Source: an uncultured Paracoccaceae bacterium (GTDB lineage: Bacteria; Pseudomonadota; Alphaproteobacteria; Rhodobacterales; Rhodobacteraceae). From it: 64,000 nt of DNA. How positions within the stretch are numbered: position 1 is the first letter of the stretch; every line of letters starts with the position of its first letter. Positions 51,052 through 62,318 of this stretch are shown one piece after another. Location of the stretch: assembly GCA_947496535.1 (NCBI GenBank), contig CANMDE010000002.1, forward strand, positions 310,001 to 374,000, read 5' to 3'. The notes under the pieces are model-generated. The model was not told the DNA's origin, did not search any database, and saw only the letters and a program-made list of their open reading frames with translations. A program made the translations under genes and the position numbers.

Positions 51052-52977
51052 CTAGGCCACATCCACCGATGTTCGCTGTACCTCGATCCCCGCCGCCTGC
51101 AACGCTGTCGCCGCAATATCCACGGCCGTCAGCCCCGCATCCGCATACATCGCCGCTGGGCTGGCCTGATTGATGTAGCGATCCGGCAAGGTCATCGTGC
51201 GGACTTGACAGGACGCGCCCAAAAGCCCGTCATTGGCCAGATCTTGCAGCACCATTGCACCAAAGCCACCGCGCGCGCCTTGCTCTACGGTCACCAGTGC
51301 CTTGTGATGGCGCAAAAGCTGGCGGATCAGATCACGGTCAAGCGGCTTGGCAAAACGCGCGTCGGCCAGCGTCACGGAAACACCCTGCGCTTCCATCGCA
51401 GTCACGGCTTTTTGGCATTCACTCAGATGCGCACCAAAGGAAAGTATAGCAATATCAGAACCTTCCTGCACCAATCGGCCCTTCCCGATCTCTATGATCT
51501 CGCCGCGTTCTGGCAGCTCCAGACCCACGCCTTCACCGCGTGGATAGCGGAACGCAATAGGGCCATCATCATAGGCCGCAGCGGTGCGAACCATATGCAT
51601 CAGCTCCAGCTCATCCCCGGCGGCCATCACGACCATGTTGGGCAGCGCGGACATATACCCGATGTCAAACGCACCGGCATGGGTCGGCCCATCTGCCCCC
51701 ACCAGACCCGCCCGGTCTATCGCGAAACGAACTGGTAAGTTTTGCAAGGCAACATCATGCACAACCTGATCATAGCCACGTTGCAGAAAGGTCGAATAAA
51801 TCGCGCAAAATGGGCGCAACCCGCTGGCAGCCATCCCAGCTGCAAAGGTAACGCCATGCTGTTCGGCAATACCCACGTCAAAAACACGGTCCTTGAACCG
51901 CTCGCCCATGATGTTCACACCAGTCCCCGACGGCATGGCCGCCGTCACGGCGACAACCTTGGGATCGTGCTGCGCCTCGACCGTCAGGGCAGAACCGAAA
52001 ACTTTTGTGTAGCTTGGCGCATTGCTCTTTGCCTTGGCCTGCGCACCCGTGGCCACATCGAATTTCGATACGCCATGACCGCAATCCGCGCTCCCCTCGG
52101 CAGGGGCATAACCCTTGCCCTTGGTCGTGCACACATGGATCAGCACCGGCCCCGTGGTCCGTGTCTTTGCTGCCCGCAGCACCGGCAAAAGCTGCGACAT
52201 ATCATGGCCGTCAATCGGTCCAATGTAGGAAAACCCAAGCTCTTCAAACAGCGTCCCAGACCCGCCTGTCTGCATACCCGTTACAAGCTGCCGGGCGCGG
52301 CGCGCGTGGTCTCGGATCGGGCCGGGTAAGGCCGCTTCGAACCCTTCGGCCATCTTATGCAACTCTCCCACGGGCGAGGCATAAAGCCCGCTAAGATATT
52401 TCGACATCGCCCCCACCGGCGGGGCAATCGACATCTCATTATCATTGAGGATCACAAACAACCGCCGTCCTTCGGCGCCAGCATTGTTGAGCGCCTCATA
52501 GGCCATGCCTGCGCTGATGGCTCCATCACCGATGACGGCAATCGCATCTCCTGTCGGCATCCCCATGTCGCGCCCCACCGCAAAGCCCAGCGCGGCAGAG
52601 ATCGACGTGCTGGAATGGGCCGCGCCAAAGGGATCGTACTCGCTCTCGGCCCGCTTGGTGAAACCGGACAAGCCGCCTTCCTGCCGCAAGGTGCGGATGC
52701 GGTCACGCCGTCCAGTCAGGACCTTGTGCGGATAGCATTGATGGCCCACATCAAAAATCAGCTTGTCGCGCGGCGTATCGAAAACGGCATGGATCGCGAC
52801 GGTAAGTTCAACAACGCCCAACGAAGACCCCAGATGCCCGCCGGTATGCGACACAGCCGAGATCACCTCGGCCCGAACATCATCGGCCAGGTTTGCAAGT
52901 GCCGTGTCATTCATCCGCCTGATATCGGCGGGACCGGCAACAGCATCAAGAAATGGTGTTTCGGGGCGTTCGGTCAC
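51052..52977 (-). CDS. dxs: 1-deoxy-D-xylulose-5-phosphate synthase
   Basis: [49 protein letters not shown]...[20 protein letters not shown]...[25 protein letters not shown] start. Confidence 0.95.
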   Translation of the reverse strand: MTERPETPFLDAVAGPADIRRMNDTALANLADDVRAEVISAVSHTGGHLGSSLGVVELTVAIHAVFDTPRDKLIFDVGHQCYPHKVLTGRRDRIRTLRQEGGLSGFTKRAESEYDPFGAAHSSTSISAALGFAVGRDMGMPTGDAIAVIGDGAISAGMAYEALNNAGAEGRRLFVILNDNEMSIAPPVGAMSKYLSGLYASPVGELHKMAEGFEAALPGPIRDHARRARQLVTGMQTGGSGTLFEELGFSYIGPIDGHDMSQLLPVLRAAKTRTTGPVLIHVCTTKGKGYAPAEGSADCGHGVSKFDVATGAQAKAKSNAPSYTKVFGSALTVEAQHDPKVVAVTAAMPSGTGVNIMGERFKDRVFDVGIAEQHGVTFAAGMAASGLRPFCAIYSTFLQRGYDQVVHDVALQNLPVRFAIDRAGLVGADGPTHAGAFDIGYMSALPNMVVMAAGDELELMHMVRTAAAYDDGPIAFRYPRGEGVGLELPERGEIIEIGKGRLVQEGSDIAILSFGAHLSECQKAVTAMEAQGVSVTLADARFAKPLDRDLIRQLLRHHKALVTVEQGARGGFGAMVLQDLANDGLLGASCQVRTMTLPDRYINQASPAAMYADAGLTAVDIAATALQAAGIEVQRTSVDVA

Positions 52978-52994
52978 AACGGCACCTTTCAGTT

Positions 52995-53030
52995 AAAAAA
53001 CGCCGCAAGGGGCAACACCCGCTTGCGGCG
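52995..53030 (-). terminator. Intrinsic terminator between pufX-like gene and dxs
   Basis: CGCCGCAAG...CTTGCGGCG 9-bp stem followed (minus strand) by TTTTTT. Confidence 0.85.
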
Positions 53031-53154
53031 CTAGTCTCCTGTAGCCAACAGGAAGGGAACAGGAACCCTTAGGCCCCTAGACGAACCAACCGGGAGGGAG
53101 GTCCGACAGCGTCGAAACGGGTGGCACGCCGCGTGTCGCCCGTTCCAGTCTTCG

Positions 53155-53388
53155 TCAGGTGAACACTGCCACCTGCTCAGTGATCAAGATCTCTGAACGA
53201 ATAATCGGGTCAGGCGTGTCACGGCTTTCCGGTGGCAAGGCCTGACCGATCAAGGCAATCACCGCGATGATCAACCAGACCGTCAGACAAAACGCAGCCG
53301 CGTAGCCTGCCCCTTTCAGCATCAACAGAGTGATATCAGCGGTCAGGCGGGCCTTTTCGCTCAATTCGAGGATATTTTCGTGTTTCAT
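53155..53388 (-). CDS. pufX: PufX-like reaction-centre/LH1 core polypeptide
   Basis: 77 aa, single TM, directly after pufM; LLMLKGAGYAAAFCLTVWLIIAVIALIGQALPPESRDTPDP resembles the Rhodobacter PufX MMKGAGWAG...VGRMLP pattern; SD GAGGAG before ATG 53388. Confidence 0.8.
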   Translation of the reverse strand: MKHENILELSEKARLTADITLLMLKGAGYAAAFCLTVWLIIAVIALIGQALPPESRDTPDPIIRSEILITEQVAVFT

Positions 53389-53399
53389 CGTTTTACTCC

Positions 53400-54329
53400 T
53401 CAATCCAGTGGGGCGTAGCCGTGGTCTTGTGCCCAGACGTACCAGTTATCGACGACCGTGCCGGTCAGAAGAATGCCGATACCACCGGTCAGCGTTGTCA
53501 GCACTGCGAACCACCACGCCCAGCGGTGGATACCTTCCATCGTGGCGTTGAAACCCATGGTCCAGCGCCAGAACAATGCCGCCCGTTCCGTCGCGGTGCC
53601 GCGATCCACGATCTGTTCGATCTCACGCTCGCCGCCAAAACGACTGACGGCCAGAATGGTGGCACCATGCATCGCGAACAGCAGCGCAGAACCATAAAGG
53701 AACGCGATACTCAGTGCATGGAACGGATTGTAGAACAGGTTGCCGTAAGTGATGGAAAACAGGTTGGTCCAGTCCAGATGGCTGAAGACGCCATATGGTA
53801 CCATCTCGGACCAATCCCCCATCAGGATGGGGCGGAACAGGCCCAGCACAAGGAACAACCAGATGGCAGAGGCAAACGCCCATGCCACGTGCTTGCCCAT
53901 GCCCAGCGCCTCGGCCCGCAGATAGGTGCGAACCCACCATGCCAGAACCGACACCAGCAAAAAGAACGAGGCAATCATGAAATAGCCCCCGTCATTCATC
54001 GGCGGCATCCCCAGGCCATAGCCAGGCGATGGCGGATCAAGCGAGAACCAGAACAGGTCGCGCAGGAAAATCGCCGGGTTGTAGTCAGCCTGCGCCCAGA
54101 ACGACATGCCCACCATGACGAACCATATGAGGCCCGAAGCGAGCGAGATCATTCCGAACGATCCCAAATAGATCGGCCCTAACTGTGCATTACCAAACCA
54201 GCCGGCCAGTTTTGAAAAGCCGCCTTTGCCAAGGCGTTCGGATGCAGGGTTGGCGGGCATCGGGTTGATGCCCATTTCAGGCGGTCCTTGGACCTGAACC
54301 TGGGTGAAGATGTTTTGATATTCAGCCAT
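53400..54329 (-). CDS. pufM: Photosynthetic reaction centre M subunit
   Basis: [18 protein letters not shown]...[35 protein letters not shown]...[38 protein letters not shown]. Confidence 0.98.
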   Translation of the reverse strand: MAEYQNIFTQVQVQGPPEMGINPMPANPASERLGKGGFSKLAGWFGNAQLGPIYLGSFGMISLASGLIWFVMVGMSFWAQADYNPAIFLRDLFWFSLDPPSPGYGLGMPPMNDGGYFMIASFFLLVSVLAWWVRTYLRAEALGMGKHVAWAFASAIWLFLVLGLFRPILMGDWSEMVPYGVFSHLDWTNLFSITYGNLFYNPFHALSIAFLYGSALLFAMHGATILAVSRFGGEREIEQIVDRGTATERAALFWRWTMGFNATMEGIHRWAWWFAVLTTLTGGIGILLTGTVVDNWYVWAQDHGYAPLD

Positions 54330-54343
54330 TGTTCATGTCCTCC

Positions 54344-55174
54344 TTAAAGATCCACCCACCAGGGCAGCTCGTAGTACCAATCCCACCAGACGATCCACTC
54401 TTCGAACCAGACCGTGCCCGAGATCACGATGCAGACCGCGCTCCAGAACCCGGCGTTCAAGGCTAGAAACAGGCCAAGGCGGTGAATACCCAAAGGCCCG
54501 ATGGAATAGCCGATCAGATCGCGGAAATAGGTATCTTCGTGATCAGGTGATTTGATTTCCTCGCCCTTTGGCGGGTTGACCGCAGACAGGACCAGCGATC
54601 CATGCAAGGCCAGCGCCAGACAGGTCGTGAAGAAGAAGGTGATCGCCACCATATGGGCCGGGTTGTAGTGGAAATTGCCGTAGGTGTAGCCGACGTTGTT
54701 CACCCAATCGAGGTGACTGAAAATGCCGTAGGGAAAGGCGTGGCCCCAAGCGCCCAGCAATACTGGGCGGATGACTACCAAAGTGAGATAGGCAAAGATC
54801 GCGACGCCAAAGGCAAAGGGCACGTGATAGCCGATGCCCAGTTTGCGGCAAATCTCCACCTCTCGCATCATCCAGCTAATGAATGCACCGATCGCGCAGA
54901 TGGTGATGATCTGCCACAGGCCGCCTTCCAGCAGGGGCGCAGGTCCCAGTCCGTACTCCAGCGGCGGTGGATCGATTGAGATCAACCAAGGGTTCCATGT
55001 TGGCCCTTGGCTGGCACCATAGAAAATCAAAATTGTGCCAAGGACGGCGAAAAAGAATGTCGTGACCCCGAAGAAGCCAACATAAAATGGCCCCACCCAG
55101 AAGTCGAACAGATCACCGCCGACCAGCGTCCCGCCACGGACGCGGTATTTTCGCTCATAGCTGAGTTGCGCCAT
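54344..55174 (-). CDS. pufL: Photosynthetic reaction centre L subunit
   Basis: [36 protein letters not shown]...[25 protein letters not shown]. Confidence 0.98.
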   Translation of the reverse strand: MAQLSYERKYRVRGGTLVGGDLFDFWVGPFYVGFFGVTTFFFAVLGTILIFYGASQGPTWNPWLISIDPPPLEYGLGPAPLLEGGLWQIITICAIGAFISWMMREVEICRKLGIGYHVPFAFGVAIFAYLTLVVIRPVLLGAWGHAFPYGIFSHLDWVNNVGYTYGNFHYNPAHMVAITFFFTTCLALALHGSLVLSAVNPPKGEEIKSPDHEDTYFRDLIGYSIGPLGIHRLGLFLALNAGFWSAVCIVISGTVWFEEWIVWWDWYYELPWWVDL

Positions 55175-55251
55175 CTTTCTACTCCGTTCAAGGACAGGCA
55201 CCCAAGCCCCAACCGGACTGTCCTGTCATCGTCAATGTCTCTTGTTTGCTA

Positions 55252-55266
55252 CGGGCGAGACGCCCG
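55252..55266 (-). other. pufA-pufL intercistronic stem-loop
   Basis: CGGGCG-AGA-CGCCCG. Confidence 0.6.
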
Positions 55267-55299
55267 CCCGCAGCATTTTCTATTATCCCGGTGGACCGT

Positions 55300-55458
55300 T
55301 TATTCACCCGCGCCAAAGGCGAGCGTGAACCAGTTTGTCTCGGGGTTGCTAAGCAGGACGAGGTGAATCATCGCTGCCAGAAGGAACAGGAAAACGCCCT
55401 GCGCCACGAAAACGCGACGGGGGTCGAAAACCAGCCAGATCTTGTAGAACTGTGCCAT
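55300..55458 (-). CDS. pufA: Light-harvesting 1 alpha polypeptide
   Basis: Reverse-strand translation [52 protein letters not shown]; absent from the supplied ORF track. Confidence 0.97.
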   Translation of the reverse strand: MAQFYKIWLVFDPRRVFVAQGVFLFLLAAMIHLVLLSNPETNWFTLAFGAGE

Positions 55459-55471
55459 GTGCTATCCCTTC

Positions 55472-55627
55472 CTAGAACGCGAACCAGGGCAATTTGATGT
55501 ACGTCAGAAAATGGGCGATGACGGCTACGATCGCGAAGATCGCAAACCCGCTCATATAAACTGAGTGCAGCTCTTGCGCTTGTTCATCAGTCAGACCTGT
55601 GAAGGACAGATCAGATTTGTCAGCCAT
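55472..55627 (-). CDS. pufB: Light-harvesting 1 beta polypeptide
   Basis: [51 protein letters not shown]. Confidence 0.97.
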   Translation of the reverse strand: MADKSDLSFTGLTDEQAQELHSVYMSGFAIFAIVAVIAHFLTYIKLPWFAF

Positions 55628-55771
55628 GTTTTGTCTCCAAAATTGGGTTCTGACGCCGCGCACCCCCCGCGGCCGGGTTACGACAGAAGCTCTTCCTCTG
55701 CCCTAATCCGCCATTCCGGGGGGGAACGGCGAACCTCTGTTGTCCTTGCGGACATATGTCGTTGCGGACCG

Positions 55772-55996
55772 TCACGCGCTGAAGATTTGCGGTGTGATGA
55801 TCCGGGCCTGTGTCCAGGCCTTTGCAATCGGTCCCTTTTCGGGCAGTGCCATCTGGCGACCGGCCATCAGCACCCAAGTCAGGCAAGCCAAGGGCAACGT
55901 CGCCAGAAAAATTACCGTGAAATAAGCGTAGTATTCACGTTTGGGCGGAGCGGTTCGCGCGCGAAGCATTGGTGCATCTGTAGTGAAATCAGTCAT
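55772..55996 (-). CDS. pufQ: PufQ protein
   Basis: 74 aa single-TM PRAR-free small protein between bchZ and puf[29 protein letters not shown] overlap with bchZ. Confidence 0.85.
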   Translation of the reverse strand: MTDFTTDAPMLRARTAPPKREYYAYFTVIFLATLPLACLTWVLMAGRQMALPEKGPIAKAWTQARIITPQIFSA

Positions 55997-57453
55997 ATGC
56001 GTTCTCCCGAAGATGATTGCAGTGTCTCGACAGTTTGAAGAACGACCCGGTCATTACCGGCGTCGAGGGCCGCCCGCTCTGCTGCGTCCCGCAGCGTTTT
56101 GGCGGCTGAAATACGTGTGAGGATCGGATGTGTGGCCACGATCTCGTCCAGTTTGGCCTGCGCATCCGCATCCCAGGGGAAATCCCGACGCAGCGGCGTC
56201 AGGGTGGCATCACTAGCGTCCAGATCGGTACCAAGCGGTAGTATGTGGAACAGAGCGTCAAACAGGCCATTGCAGACTTCCTGCAAAAGGTAAGTCGCAC
56301 CCGCATAACCCATGAACGGTGTCCCCGTGGCCCTGCGGATCGCAGCGCCGGGGAAGCTGGCAGGGATGAAGATCGGAGCCGGACCATGCCCCGCTTTCAT
56401 CTCGGCCAGATACATCTTTTCGTTGATCGACCCCAGCACGACCAAGGGTCGTTTGCTCTGGATCAGGTGGCGCACTTCATCATTATTCGTCTTCGCACCC
56501 CGACAGCGCGCGACTGCAAAAGCGCAGGGAAAACCAAGGTCATTTTCAAGAAAATGACGGACGCCGCGGGCATAAGTTTCATTCGCGACGATGGCGAATT
56601 CTGCTGTCGCAAAGAAATCCTGCGTGACCGAGCGCCACAAATCCCAAACCGGCTTGATCGTCGAATGCTTTTCGCGCTCGATAAACGGCTCAGGGTCCAA
56701 TCCCGTCAGTTCACCCAACTTACGAAGGAATTTCGTTGTGCTGTCGATACCAAACGGCGCTTGCAGATATGGTTTGCCCAGTACCTCACAAAGACCGCGG
56801 CCAAACTCTCGATACATAGTGATGTTGACATCGGCATTCACCAAATTGCGCATTTCGGCCACATGGGCGCCCAGCGGCATCACCATGTTGACTTCAGCCC
56901 CGATGCCTTCGACCAGCCGTCGGATTTCAGCCAGATCAGAGGGCATATTGAACGCCCCGTACATCGGCCCCAGAATATTGACGCGCGGTTTGGCACCCTC
57001 TTCGCGCTTTTTCTCAGGCGGCATCCGGCCTTTGGTCATCCCGAACTCAGTGAATATCCAGGTCATCGCGCGGTCCGCGCATTCCCATTGATCCTCATCA
57101 ATGGTGCGCGGCAGAAAGCGTTGAATATTGGTGCCTTGCGGGGTCACGCCGCCGCCTATCATCTCTGCAATCGAACCGGTCACGACGACCGCAGGCAAGG
57201 CCGGATCAAGCACACCCCAAGCGCGCTTCATCGCCTCTTCGGTGCCTTCGCCCATCTCGCTTTCGCCAAGACCAGTAACAACGATTGGGAGTTCATGCGG
57301 TGGCAGGCCATCGGTGTAGTGCAAGACCGACGTTATGGGCAGGTTTTCACATCCGACAGGACCATCGATCACAACTTGCAGACCCTTCACGGCGCAGAAT
57401 GCGTAAACCGCGCCCCAATAGCCGCCCGCCCGGTCATGATCAGTCACTAGCAT
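55993..57453 (-). CDS. bchZ: Chlorophyllide a reductase subunit Z
   Basis: [67 protein letters not shown]. Confidence 0.97.
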   Translation of the reverse strand: MLVTDHDRAGGYWGAVYAFCAVKGLQVVIDGPVGCENLPITSVLHYTDGLPPHELPIVVTGLGESEMGEGTEEAMKRAWGVLDPALPAVVVTGSIAEMIGGGVTPQGTNIQRFLPRTIDEDQWECADRAMTWIFTEFGMTKGRMPPEKKREEGAKPRVNILGPMYGAFNMPSDLAEIRRLVEGIGAEVNMVMPLGAHVAEMRNLVNADVNITMYREFGRGLCEVLGKPYLQAPFGIDSTTKFLRKLGELTGLDPEPFIEREKHSTIKPVWDLWRSVTQDFFATAEFAIVANETYARGVRHFLENDLGFPCAFAVARCRGAKTNNDEVRHLIQSKRPLVVLGSINEKMYLAEMKAGHGPAPIFIPASFPGAAIRRATGTPFMGYAGATYLLQEVCNGLFDALFHILPLGTDLDASDATLTPLRRDFPWDADAQAKLDEIVATHPILTRISAAKTLRDAAERAALDAGNDRVVLQTVETLQSSSGERI

Positions 57454-57477
57454 GATGCCCTCCGGAGTTCGCCGGCG

Positions 57478-57527
57478 AAAAATCTTCGCGAAGATTTTTG
57501 GACATACGAATTTTCTCGAAAATTCGT
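57478..57527 (-). other. Twin perfect palindromes in bchY-bchZ intercistronic gap
   Basis: AAAAATCTTCG|CGAAGATTTTT (57478-57499) and ACGAATTTTC-TC-GAAAATTCGT (57506-57527). Confidence 0.8.
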
Positions 57528-59128
57528 CATATCATTTGCTCCGCCTTGGCGGCCCGCGCCAACTTGTCGAGCTTTTTCTGATGCTGCGCCCGGAAATCGG
57601 GCCGCAGATTTGGTGTGCCTTCCCAGACACCCGCCGTATCCTCGGCCCCGACGCCTTCGAAAAAGCCGCGCATCCGGTCCATTCTGTCTTTTCCGGCAAT
57701 AGCCGCATTCACCACTTGGGCCAGCGAGCCCGCCCCCGCTGGCCCCATGAGTGGTCGGGCCGAGATCAGATTGGTAAAGTAAAGCGCGGGAATACCTTGT
57801 TCCTTGGCATGCTGAACAACAGGAGTCGTACCGATCGCCAGATCAGGTCTGATCGCATCAACTGCCGCAAGATCATCTTCCAGTGAAGCGCGATATTTGA
57901 CCGTCACCCCGTACGACGCGAGCCAATCAGCATCAGCGACGGACCATGGCGTTTTGGGGCAAGCGGTCGCGACATAGGGAACCTCCGCACCACTTTCGAT
58001 CAGAAGACGGGCCACCAAAAGCTCGGACCCTTCGTAACCCGAAAGTGTAACGGTCCCTTTGATTTGCGCCGCCTGCAGCGCCTCTTTGACGGCTGGCAAA
58101 AACGCATTCTCAGCCGCAGCAATCTGTGCGGCAGGCACACCAAACGTATCGCCGATAGCCTTCAGCCATGCCTCAGTACCGCTGTGTCCGACTGGAGCGG
58201 ATCCGATAACAGATCGTCCCGCCGCTTCAAATTCTCGGATGGAGGCAGTGTAGAACGGGTGGATCGCAGCCACTGCACCACAGTCCAAGGCGGCATAAAG
58301 CTCCCGCCATTCGCGGGTTGGTACCACGGGCCCTGCGGCCAAACCCATCGGTGCCAGCATCGCACCTATCATCATCGGATCGGCCGGGAACATCTCGCCA
58401 AGTAGCGCAACAGTTGGTCGATCCGATTTGCCGCCAATGGGTGCCTGCACTGGTCCTGCAGCCACTTCCTTGCGTGCATAGGCCAGCATCGCCCCGGCCA
58501 GAACATCCTTAGCCTCAGCATGGGTTGGAATGCCAAAACCGGGCACATCAATGCCCACGATCCGAACGCCGTTGATCTCTTTGGGCAAAAGTCGCAGTGG
58601 CACACCCGAGGCTGTCGGCACGCAGAGGTTCGTCACCACTATCGCATCATACCTGTCCGGGTCGGCCATGTTGTGGACACTCTCGCGGATATCTTCAAAA
58701 AGCTTGCCCGTGACGAGTGTTTCGGAATTGAACGGCACATAGCCGACCGAGCGGCGCGCACCGTAGAAATGCGACACAAAAGTCAGCCCGTATACGCAGC
58801 AAGCCGAACCAGACAAAACCGTTGCTACCCGCTTCATCCGCAAGCCTACACGCAACGATCCGAAAGCCGGGCACATGCTTTGCGGTTGATCATGCGGTCC
58901 TTGAGGATAATCTTTCGCGTATTGATCAAGAATGTCGGATTTGCCCGCCATCCGTGCGGCCGCCTCCATGGTCGCCGCACCCGCTGTGCAGCCCCCATCC
59001 AGCGCGGTCTGTGAAACCCCGCCCTGGATCTCACTCGGAACCTTTAGATCAGCCTCGCCCTCGATGATCTGGACATTGCCAGCGTCATCATAGCCAACCT
59101 CATAACCCTGAGAGTCAGGCGTCGTCAT
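57527..59128 (-). CDS. bchY: Chlorophyllide a reductase subunit Y
   Basis: [20 protein letters not shown] start within longer [74 protein letters not shown]. Confidence 0.96.
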   Translation of the reverse strand: MTTPDSQGYEVGYDDAGNVQIIEGEADLKVPSEIQGGVSQTALDGGCTAGAATMEAAARMAGKSDILDQYAKDYPQGPHDQPQSMCPAFGSLRVGLRMKRVATVLSGSACCVYGLTFVSHFYGARRSVGYVPFNSETLVTGKLFEDIRESVHNMADPDRYDAIVVTNLCVPTASGVPLRLLPKEINGVRIVGIDVPGFGIPTHAEAKDVLAGAMLAYARKEVAAGPVQAPIGGKSDRPTVALLGEMFPADPMMIGAMLAPMGLAAGPVVPTREWRELYAALDCGAVAAIHPFYTASIREFEAAGRSVIGSAPVGHSGTEAWLKAIGDTFGVPAAQIAAAENAFLPAVKEALQAAQIKGTVTLSGYEGSELLVARLLIESGAEVPYVATACPKTPWSVADADWLASYGVTVKYRASLEDDLAAVDAIRPDLAIGTTPVVQHAKEQGIPALYFTNLISARPLMGPAGAGSLAQVVNAAIAGKDRMDRMRGFFEGVGAEDTAGVWEGTPNLRPDFRAQHQKKLDKLARAAKAEQMI

Positions 59129-60119
59129 AAATGACCTCCAAACTCTCTTTTGGCGCTGCATTCTTGCCGCGCATATCCGTATCGGTTGCTGGGACCAGCG
59201 TGAAATTCGCGCCTGTCTCTTCAGCATCGAACAACCCCAAAAGACCATCCTGATCCAACGGCGCAGGTCGCACCGGAGGGGCATCTGCCACAGCGTCGGC
59301 AAGGCCTTCAAACATCGCGCCCCACTGGCTTTCATGGGTGCCAACAATCTGATAATTCGCGGATTTCTTGCGCAGGTCGTCATCTTGTGGGATCGCGGCA
59401 AGGATCGGAATATCAACCGCCTCGGCAAAGGCTTGCGCTTCGCCGGTGCCGTCATCCTTGTTGATAACCAGGCCCGCAACACCAACATTCCCACCAAGCT
59501 TGCGGAAATACTCGACTGCCGAACAAACATTGTTCGCTACATAAAGTGACTGGAGATCGTTCGAGGCGACGAGGATCACCTTCTGCGCCATGTCTCGCGC
59601 AATAGGCAACCCGAAGCCACCACAGACGACGTCGCCCAAGAAATCCAACAGCACATAGTCGAAGTCCCAATCATGGAACCCCAGCTTTTCGAGCAATTCG
59701 AACCCGTGAATGATACCGCGACCGCCGCAGCCGCGACCAACCTCTGGCCCACCAAGCTCCATCGCGAAAACGCCACCGCGCTTGAAGCAGACGTCACCAA
59801 TCTTCACCTCTTCGCCCGCGATCTTCTTCTGGGCAGAAGTTTCGATGATCGTTGGACACGCCTTGCCCCCAAAAAGAAGGCTCGTTGTATCGGATTTCGG
59901 ATCACAACCAATCAGCAGAACCCGCTTACCCATCTCGGCCATCATGTGGCTGAGATTGGCGAGCGTAAATGACTTCCCAATCCCGCCCTTGCCATAGATC
60001 GCGATGATCTGGGTTTTCGAAGTCGGCTCACCCTGAGGCACCTCAAGCGTGGGATCCTCGGCGGCTTCGTCCCGCAAACGCTGGTCGAAGTCTTTCAGGT
60101 TTGGCACTTCGTCTTTCAT
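59115..60119 (-). CDS. bchX: Chlorophyllide a reductase iron protein subunit X
   Basis: [48 protein letters not shown]. Confidence 0.97.
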   Translation of the reverse strand: MKDEVPNLKDFDQRLRDEAAEDPTLEVPQGEPTSKTQIIAIYGKGGIGKSFTLANLSHMMAEMGKRVLLIGCDPKSDTTSLLFGGKACPTIIETSAQKKIAGEEVKIGDVCFKRGGVFAMELGGPEVGRGCGGRGIIHGFELLEKLGFHDWDFDYVLLDFLGDVVCGGFGLPIARDMAQKVILVASNDLQSLYVANNVCSAVEYFRKLGGNVGVAGLVINKDDGTGEAQAFAEAVDIPILAAIPQDDDLRKKSANYQIVGTHESQWGAMFEGLADAVADAPPVRPAPLDQDGLLGLFDAEETGANFTLVPATDTDMRGKNAAPKESLEVIYDDA

Positions 60120-61054
60120 GCAGTTCCCCAGTTCAGGATCATTTTCAGGCAGGTCGGGTCAGTGAACGCAGTCTCATAAGCTCGTTTGGCAGCCGTAGCT
60201 GGCTGTTGATGGGTGATCAGATCGGCCATCTCCAAGGTGCCCGCTTCGACCAATGCTTTGGTTGCCGTCATGTCATCAGGTGTCCATTCGGCACTGATGC
60301 GCAGTCGCGCCTCCTTCATGAAGGCGGGCGGAAAGGCGAATTGCAGCGGGGCCGTATAGAAGCCCGCCAGAACAATTTCCCCGCCCTTGGCGATACGTCC
60401 GATCAGATCATTCAACAGATCATCGCGACCGGAGGCGTCATAAACGGACATATAATCGCGCCGTTCATCTGTGTCGGGCGTGACCACTTTGTAACCATCG
60501 GCGCCAGCCATCCGGGCCGGGTCAATCTCCCACACGATGGGTGCAGGTGCGCCAGCAGCAATTGTCAATCGCGCCAGAAGCCGGCCCAAAACGCCGTGCC
60601 CCACTATCAAATCGGGGACGGCTTTGCCCGGCCCCGCCATGGCGTGCCGCGCAGTAGCAGCAAGCGCGAGAAGCGCTCCGGCAGGCCCAAACCCACGGTC
60701 AATCCGAGTTACACGCGCGGCTTTTGTGATCAGCGTCTCTGCCGCTGCACCGAACAAACCGTGCGCGCCCTCGAAGCAATTCGCGCCGGGAACGAAAACG
60801 TATTCACCAACGCGGAACCCGCTTTCAACTCCGGCTTCAACCACTTCACCCGCCGCTTCGTATCCGGGGATCAGCGGGTAGCCCATGCCGGGAAACGGCG
60901 GCATATCACCAGACCAGAACAGTTTTTCCGTGCCTGTTGAAATCCCAGTATGCTGGATTTGGACGACGACTTCGTCGGCGCCGGGGGCCATGAGGCCGAC
61001 CGTATCCAGCGCGAGGGCGCGGGGTGCGTTTAGGACAACAGCTTTCGTATCCAA
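60116..61054 (-). CDS. bchC: Bacteriochlorophyllide a dehydrogenase
   Basis: [21 protein letters not shown]...[41 protein letters not shown] at 61054 preceded by GAGGGAG is the likely start. Confidence 0.93.
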   Translation of the reverse strand: MDTKAVVLNAPRALALDTVGLMAPGADEVVVQIQHTGISTGTEKLFWSGDMPPFPGMGYPLIPGYEAAGEVVEAGVESGFRVGEYVFVPGANCFEGAHGLFGAAAETLITKAARVTRIDRGFGPAGALLALAATARHAMAGPGKAVPDLIVGHGVLGRLLARLTIAAGAPAPIVWEIDPARMAGADGYKVVTPDTDERRDYMSVYDASGRDDLLNDLIGRIAKGGEIVLAGFYTAPLQFAFPPAFMKEARLRISAEWTPDDMTATKALVEAGTLEMADLITHQQPATAAKRAYETAFTDPTCLKMILNWGTA

Positions 61055-61113
61055 TGGTTTCTCCCTCGGTGTTGTCAGTTGGAAAGGACTCAACTGCGAC
61101 ACTCTGTCTTGGG

Positions 61114-61131
61114 TGTCAGTCTAGTCGGACA
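61114..61131. promoter_or_regulatory. PpsR/CrtJ-type box 1 upstream of bchC
   Basis: TGTCAGTCTAGTCGGACA (TGT-N12-ACA). Confidence 0.8.
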
Positions 61132-61139
61132 TCCCCATC

Positions 61140-61157
61140 TGTCAATTGATTTAGACA
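61140..61157. promoter_or_regulatory. PpsR/CrtJ-type box 2 upstream of bchC
   Basis: TGTCAATTGATTTAGACA, 8 bp from box 1. Confidence 0.85.
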
Positions 61158-61164
61158 ATGAAAG

Positions 61165-61182
61165 TGTCAGATTGATCTGACA
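61165..61182. promoter_or_regulatory. PpsR/CrtJ-type box 3, overlapping crtF stop codon
   Basis: TGTCAGAT-TG-ATCTGACA, perfect palindrome, 7 bp from box 2. Confidence 0.75.
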
Positions 61183-62318
61183 CCCTCAATCACGGAGGTC
61201 ACAAAGGGACGGGGCGCCGGCAGCACCCGCACACCGTCAAAGCCCGCATTTTGTAGCATTTGCGCGATCTCATCCTTTGATCGGGCCTTACCCGTTCGCA
61301 TCGCCATACAATAAAGCGCGAAGTAAGCATCACCGGGGCGGTAGGGGGTATCGCCACCTGTCATCGGCTCTGAAATCAGAACACGGCCGCCCGCAGGTAA
61401 AGCCGCGTAAACAGAATCAAGCAGATCGGACACAGTCTCGTCCGCATGGTCATATAGAACCCTGATCAGGCTGATCATATCCGCGCCAAGCGGCAGCGCA
61501 CCATCCCTGAACGAGCCAGTATGAATGGTGAGCTGATCCTGCAAGCCGAGTTCAGAAAAGCGATCAGTCGCCGCTGGCGCGACATCCGGCAGGTCAAACA
61601 AGCTCATTGGTAGGCCGGGATATTCAGCGGCAACCGCTGCAAGAAAAGCACCTGACCCGCCGCCCACGTCCATCAGGCGCGTCACGCTATTCAGGTCGGC
61701 TACGGCAAGCGTATCCTCGGCCACCAGCACCTGACTATCCGCCATCAGGCGCGAATATGTGGATGTTATATTGGGGTCAGAGGCCGCATCGGCTCCGAAA
61801 ACATAGGGCCAAAAATCGGCTAGTTCTGTGCTTACATCACCCCGAAAAAAGGCGACGGGGTCAGCCAGGTCGCGGTAGAGAACCTCGTGATGGGCGATCA
61901 TGTCAGCCAGCCCCGGCACACCAGCCAGAGCTGCGCCTCGTCGTGTCAACGCATAGTGACCTGAGCGTCGTTCCTTCAGCAATCCCAACGCGGCCCCGCC
62001 AGATAAAAGAACCTTTAATCGGTCCGACGGCACGGCAGTTTGCGTTGCCAATGCATCTAATGACATCTCTTGTGTCAGCAATATTTCGGGAATGTTGAGT
62101 TTGACCAACGCCTGCAAAATCTGTGAATGGCAAAATCCGGCCACGAGATCGAACATCGCCTCTCCCTCGCGTCGGACAATGCCTCGGGTCAGTCGAAACT
62201 GGGCCGCCCAGACCTGAAAACGGCGGGATGCGAATAGGCGAGCAAAGCGGGACGAGGCGCGCGTTTGGGGGCTTTTCTTGGTGTAGGACAAGGCGCTGAG
62301 ATTGGCGTCGACCATCAC
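61167..62318 (-). CDS. crtF: Hydroxyneurosporene O-methyltransferase
   Basis: VTRLMDVGGGSGAFLAAVAAEYPGLPMSLFDLPDVAPAATDRF SAM-binding motif; between crtE and bchC. Confidence 0.9.
   Translation of the reverse strand: MMVDANLSALSYTKKSPQTRASSRFARLFASRRFQVWAAQFRLTRGIVRREGEAMFDLVAGFCHSQILQALVKLNIPEILLTQEMSLDALATQTAVPSDRLKVLLSGGAALGLLKERRSGHYALTRRGAALAGVPGLADMIAHHEVLYRDLADPVAFFRGDVSTELADFWPYVFGADAASDPNITSTYSRLMADSQVLVAEDTLAVADLNSVTRLMDVGGGSGAFLAAVAAEYPGLPMSLFDLPDVAPAATDRFSELGLQDQLTIHTGSFRDGALPLGADMISLIRVLYDHADETVSDLLDSVYAALPAGGRVLISEPMTGGDTPYRPGDAYFALYCMAMRTGKARSKDEIAQMLQNAGFDGVRVLPAPRPFVTSVIEGVRSI

Noticed and set aside
56245-57450. 401-aa plus-strand ORF antisense to bchZ
   Set aside because: Composition artefact of the high-GC codon usage of bchZ; low-complexity, R/H-rich translation with no domain features.
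57527-59530. 667-aa extended bchY ORF
   Set aside because: The N-terminal ~134 residues overlap bchX on the same strand in another frame; BchY begins at 59128.
60101-60940. 279-aa plus-strand ORF antisense to bchC
   Set aside because: bchC is unambiguous on the opposite strand; antisense ORF lacks a recognisable domain or RBS.
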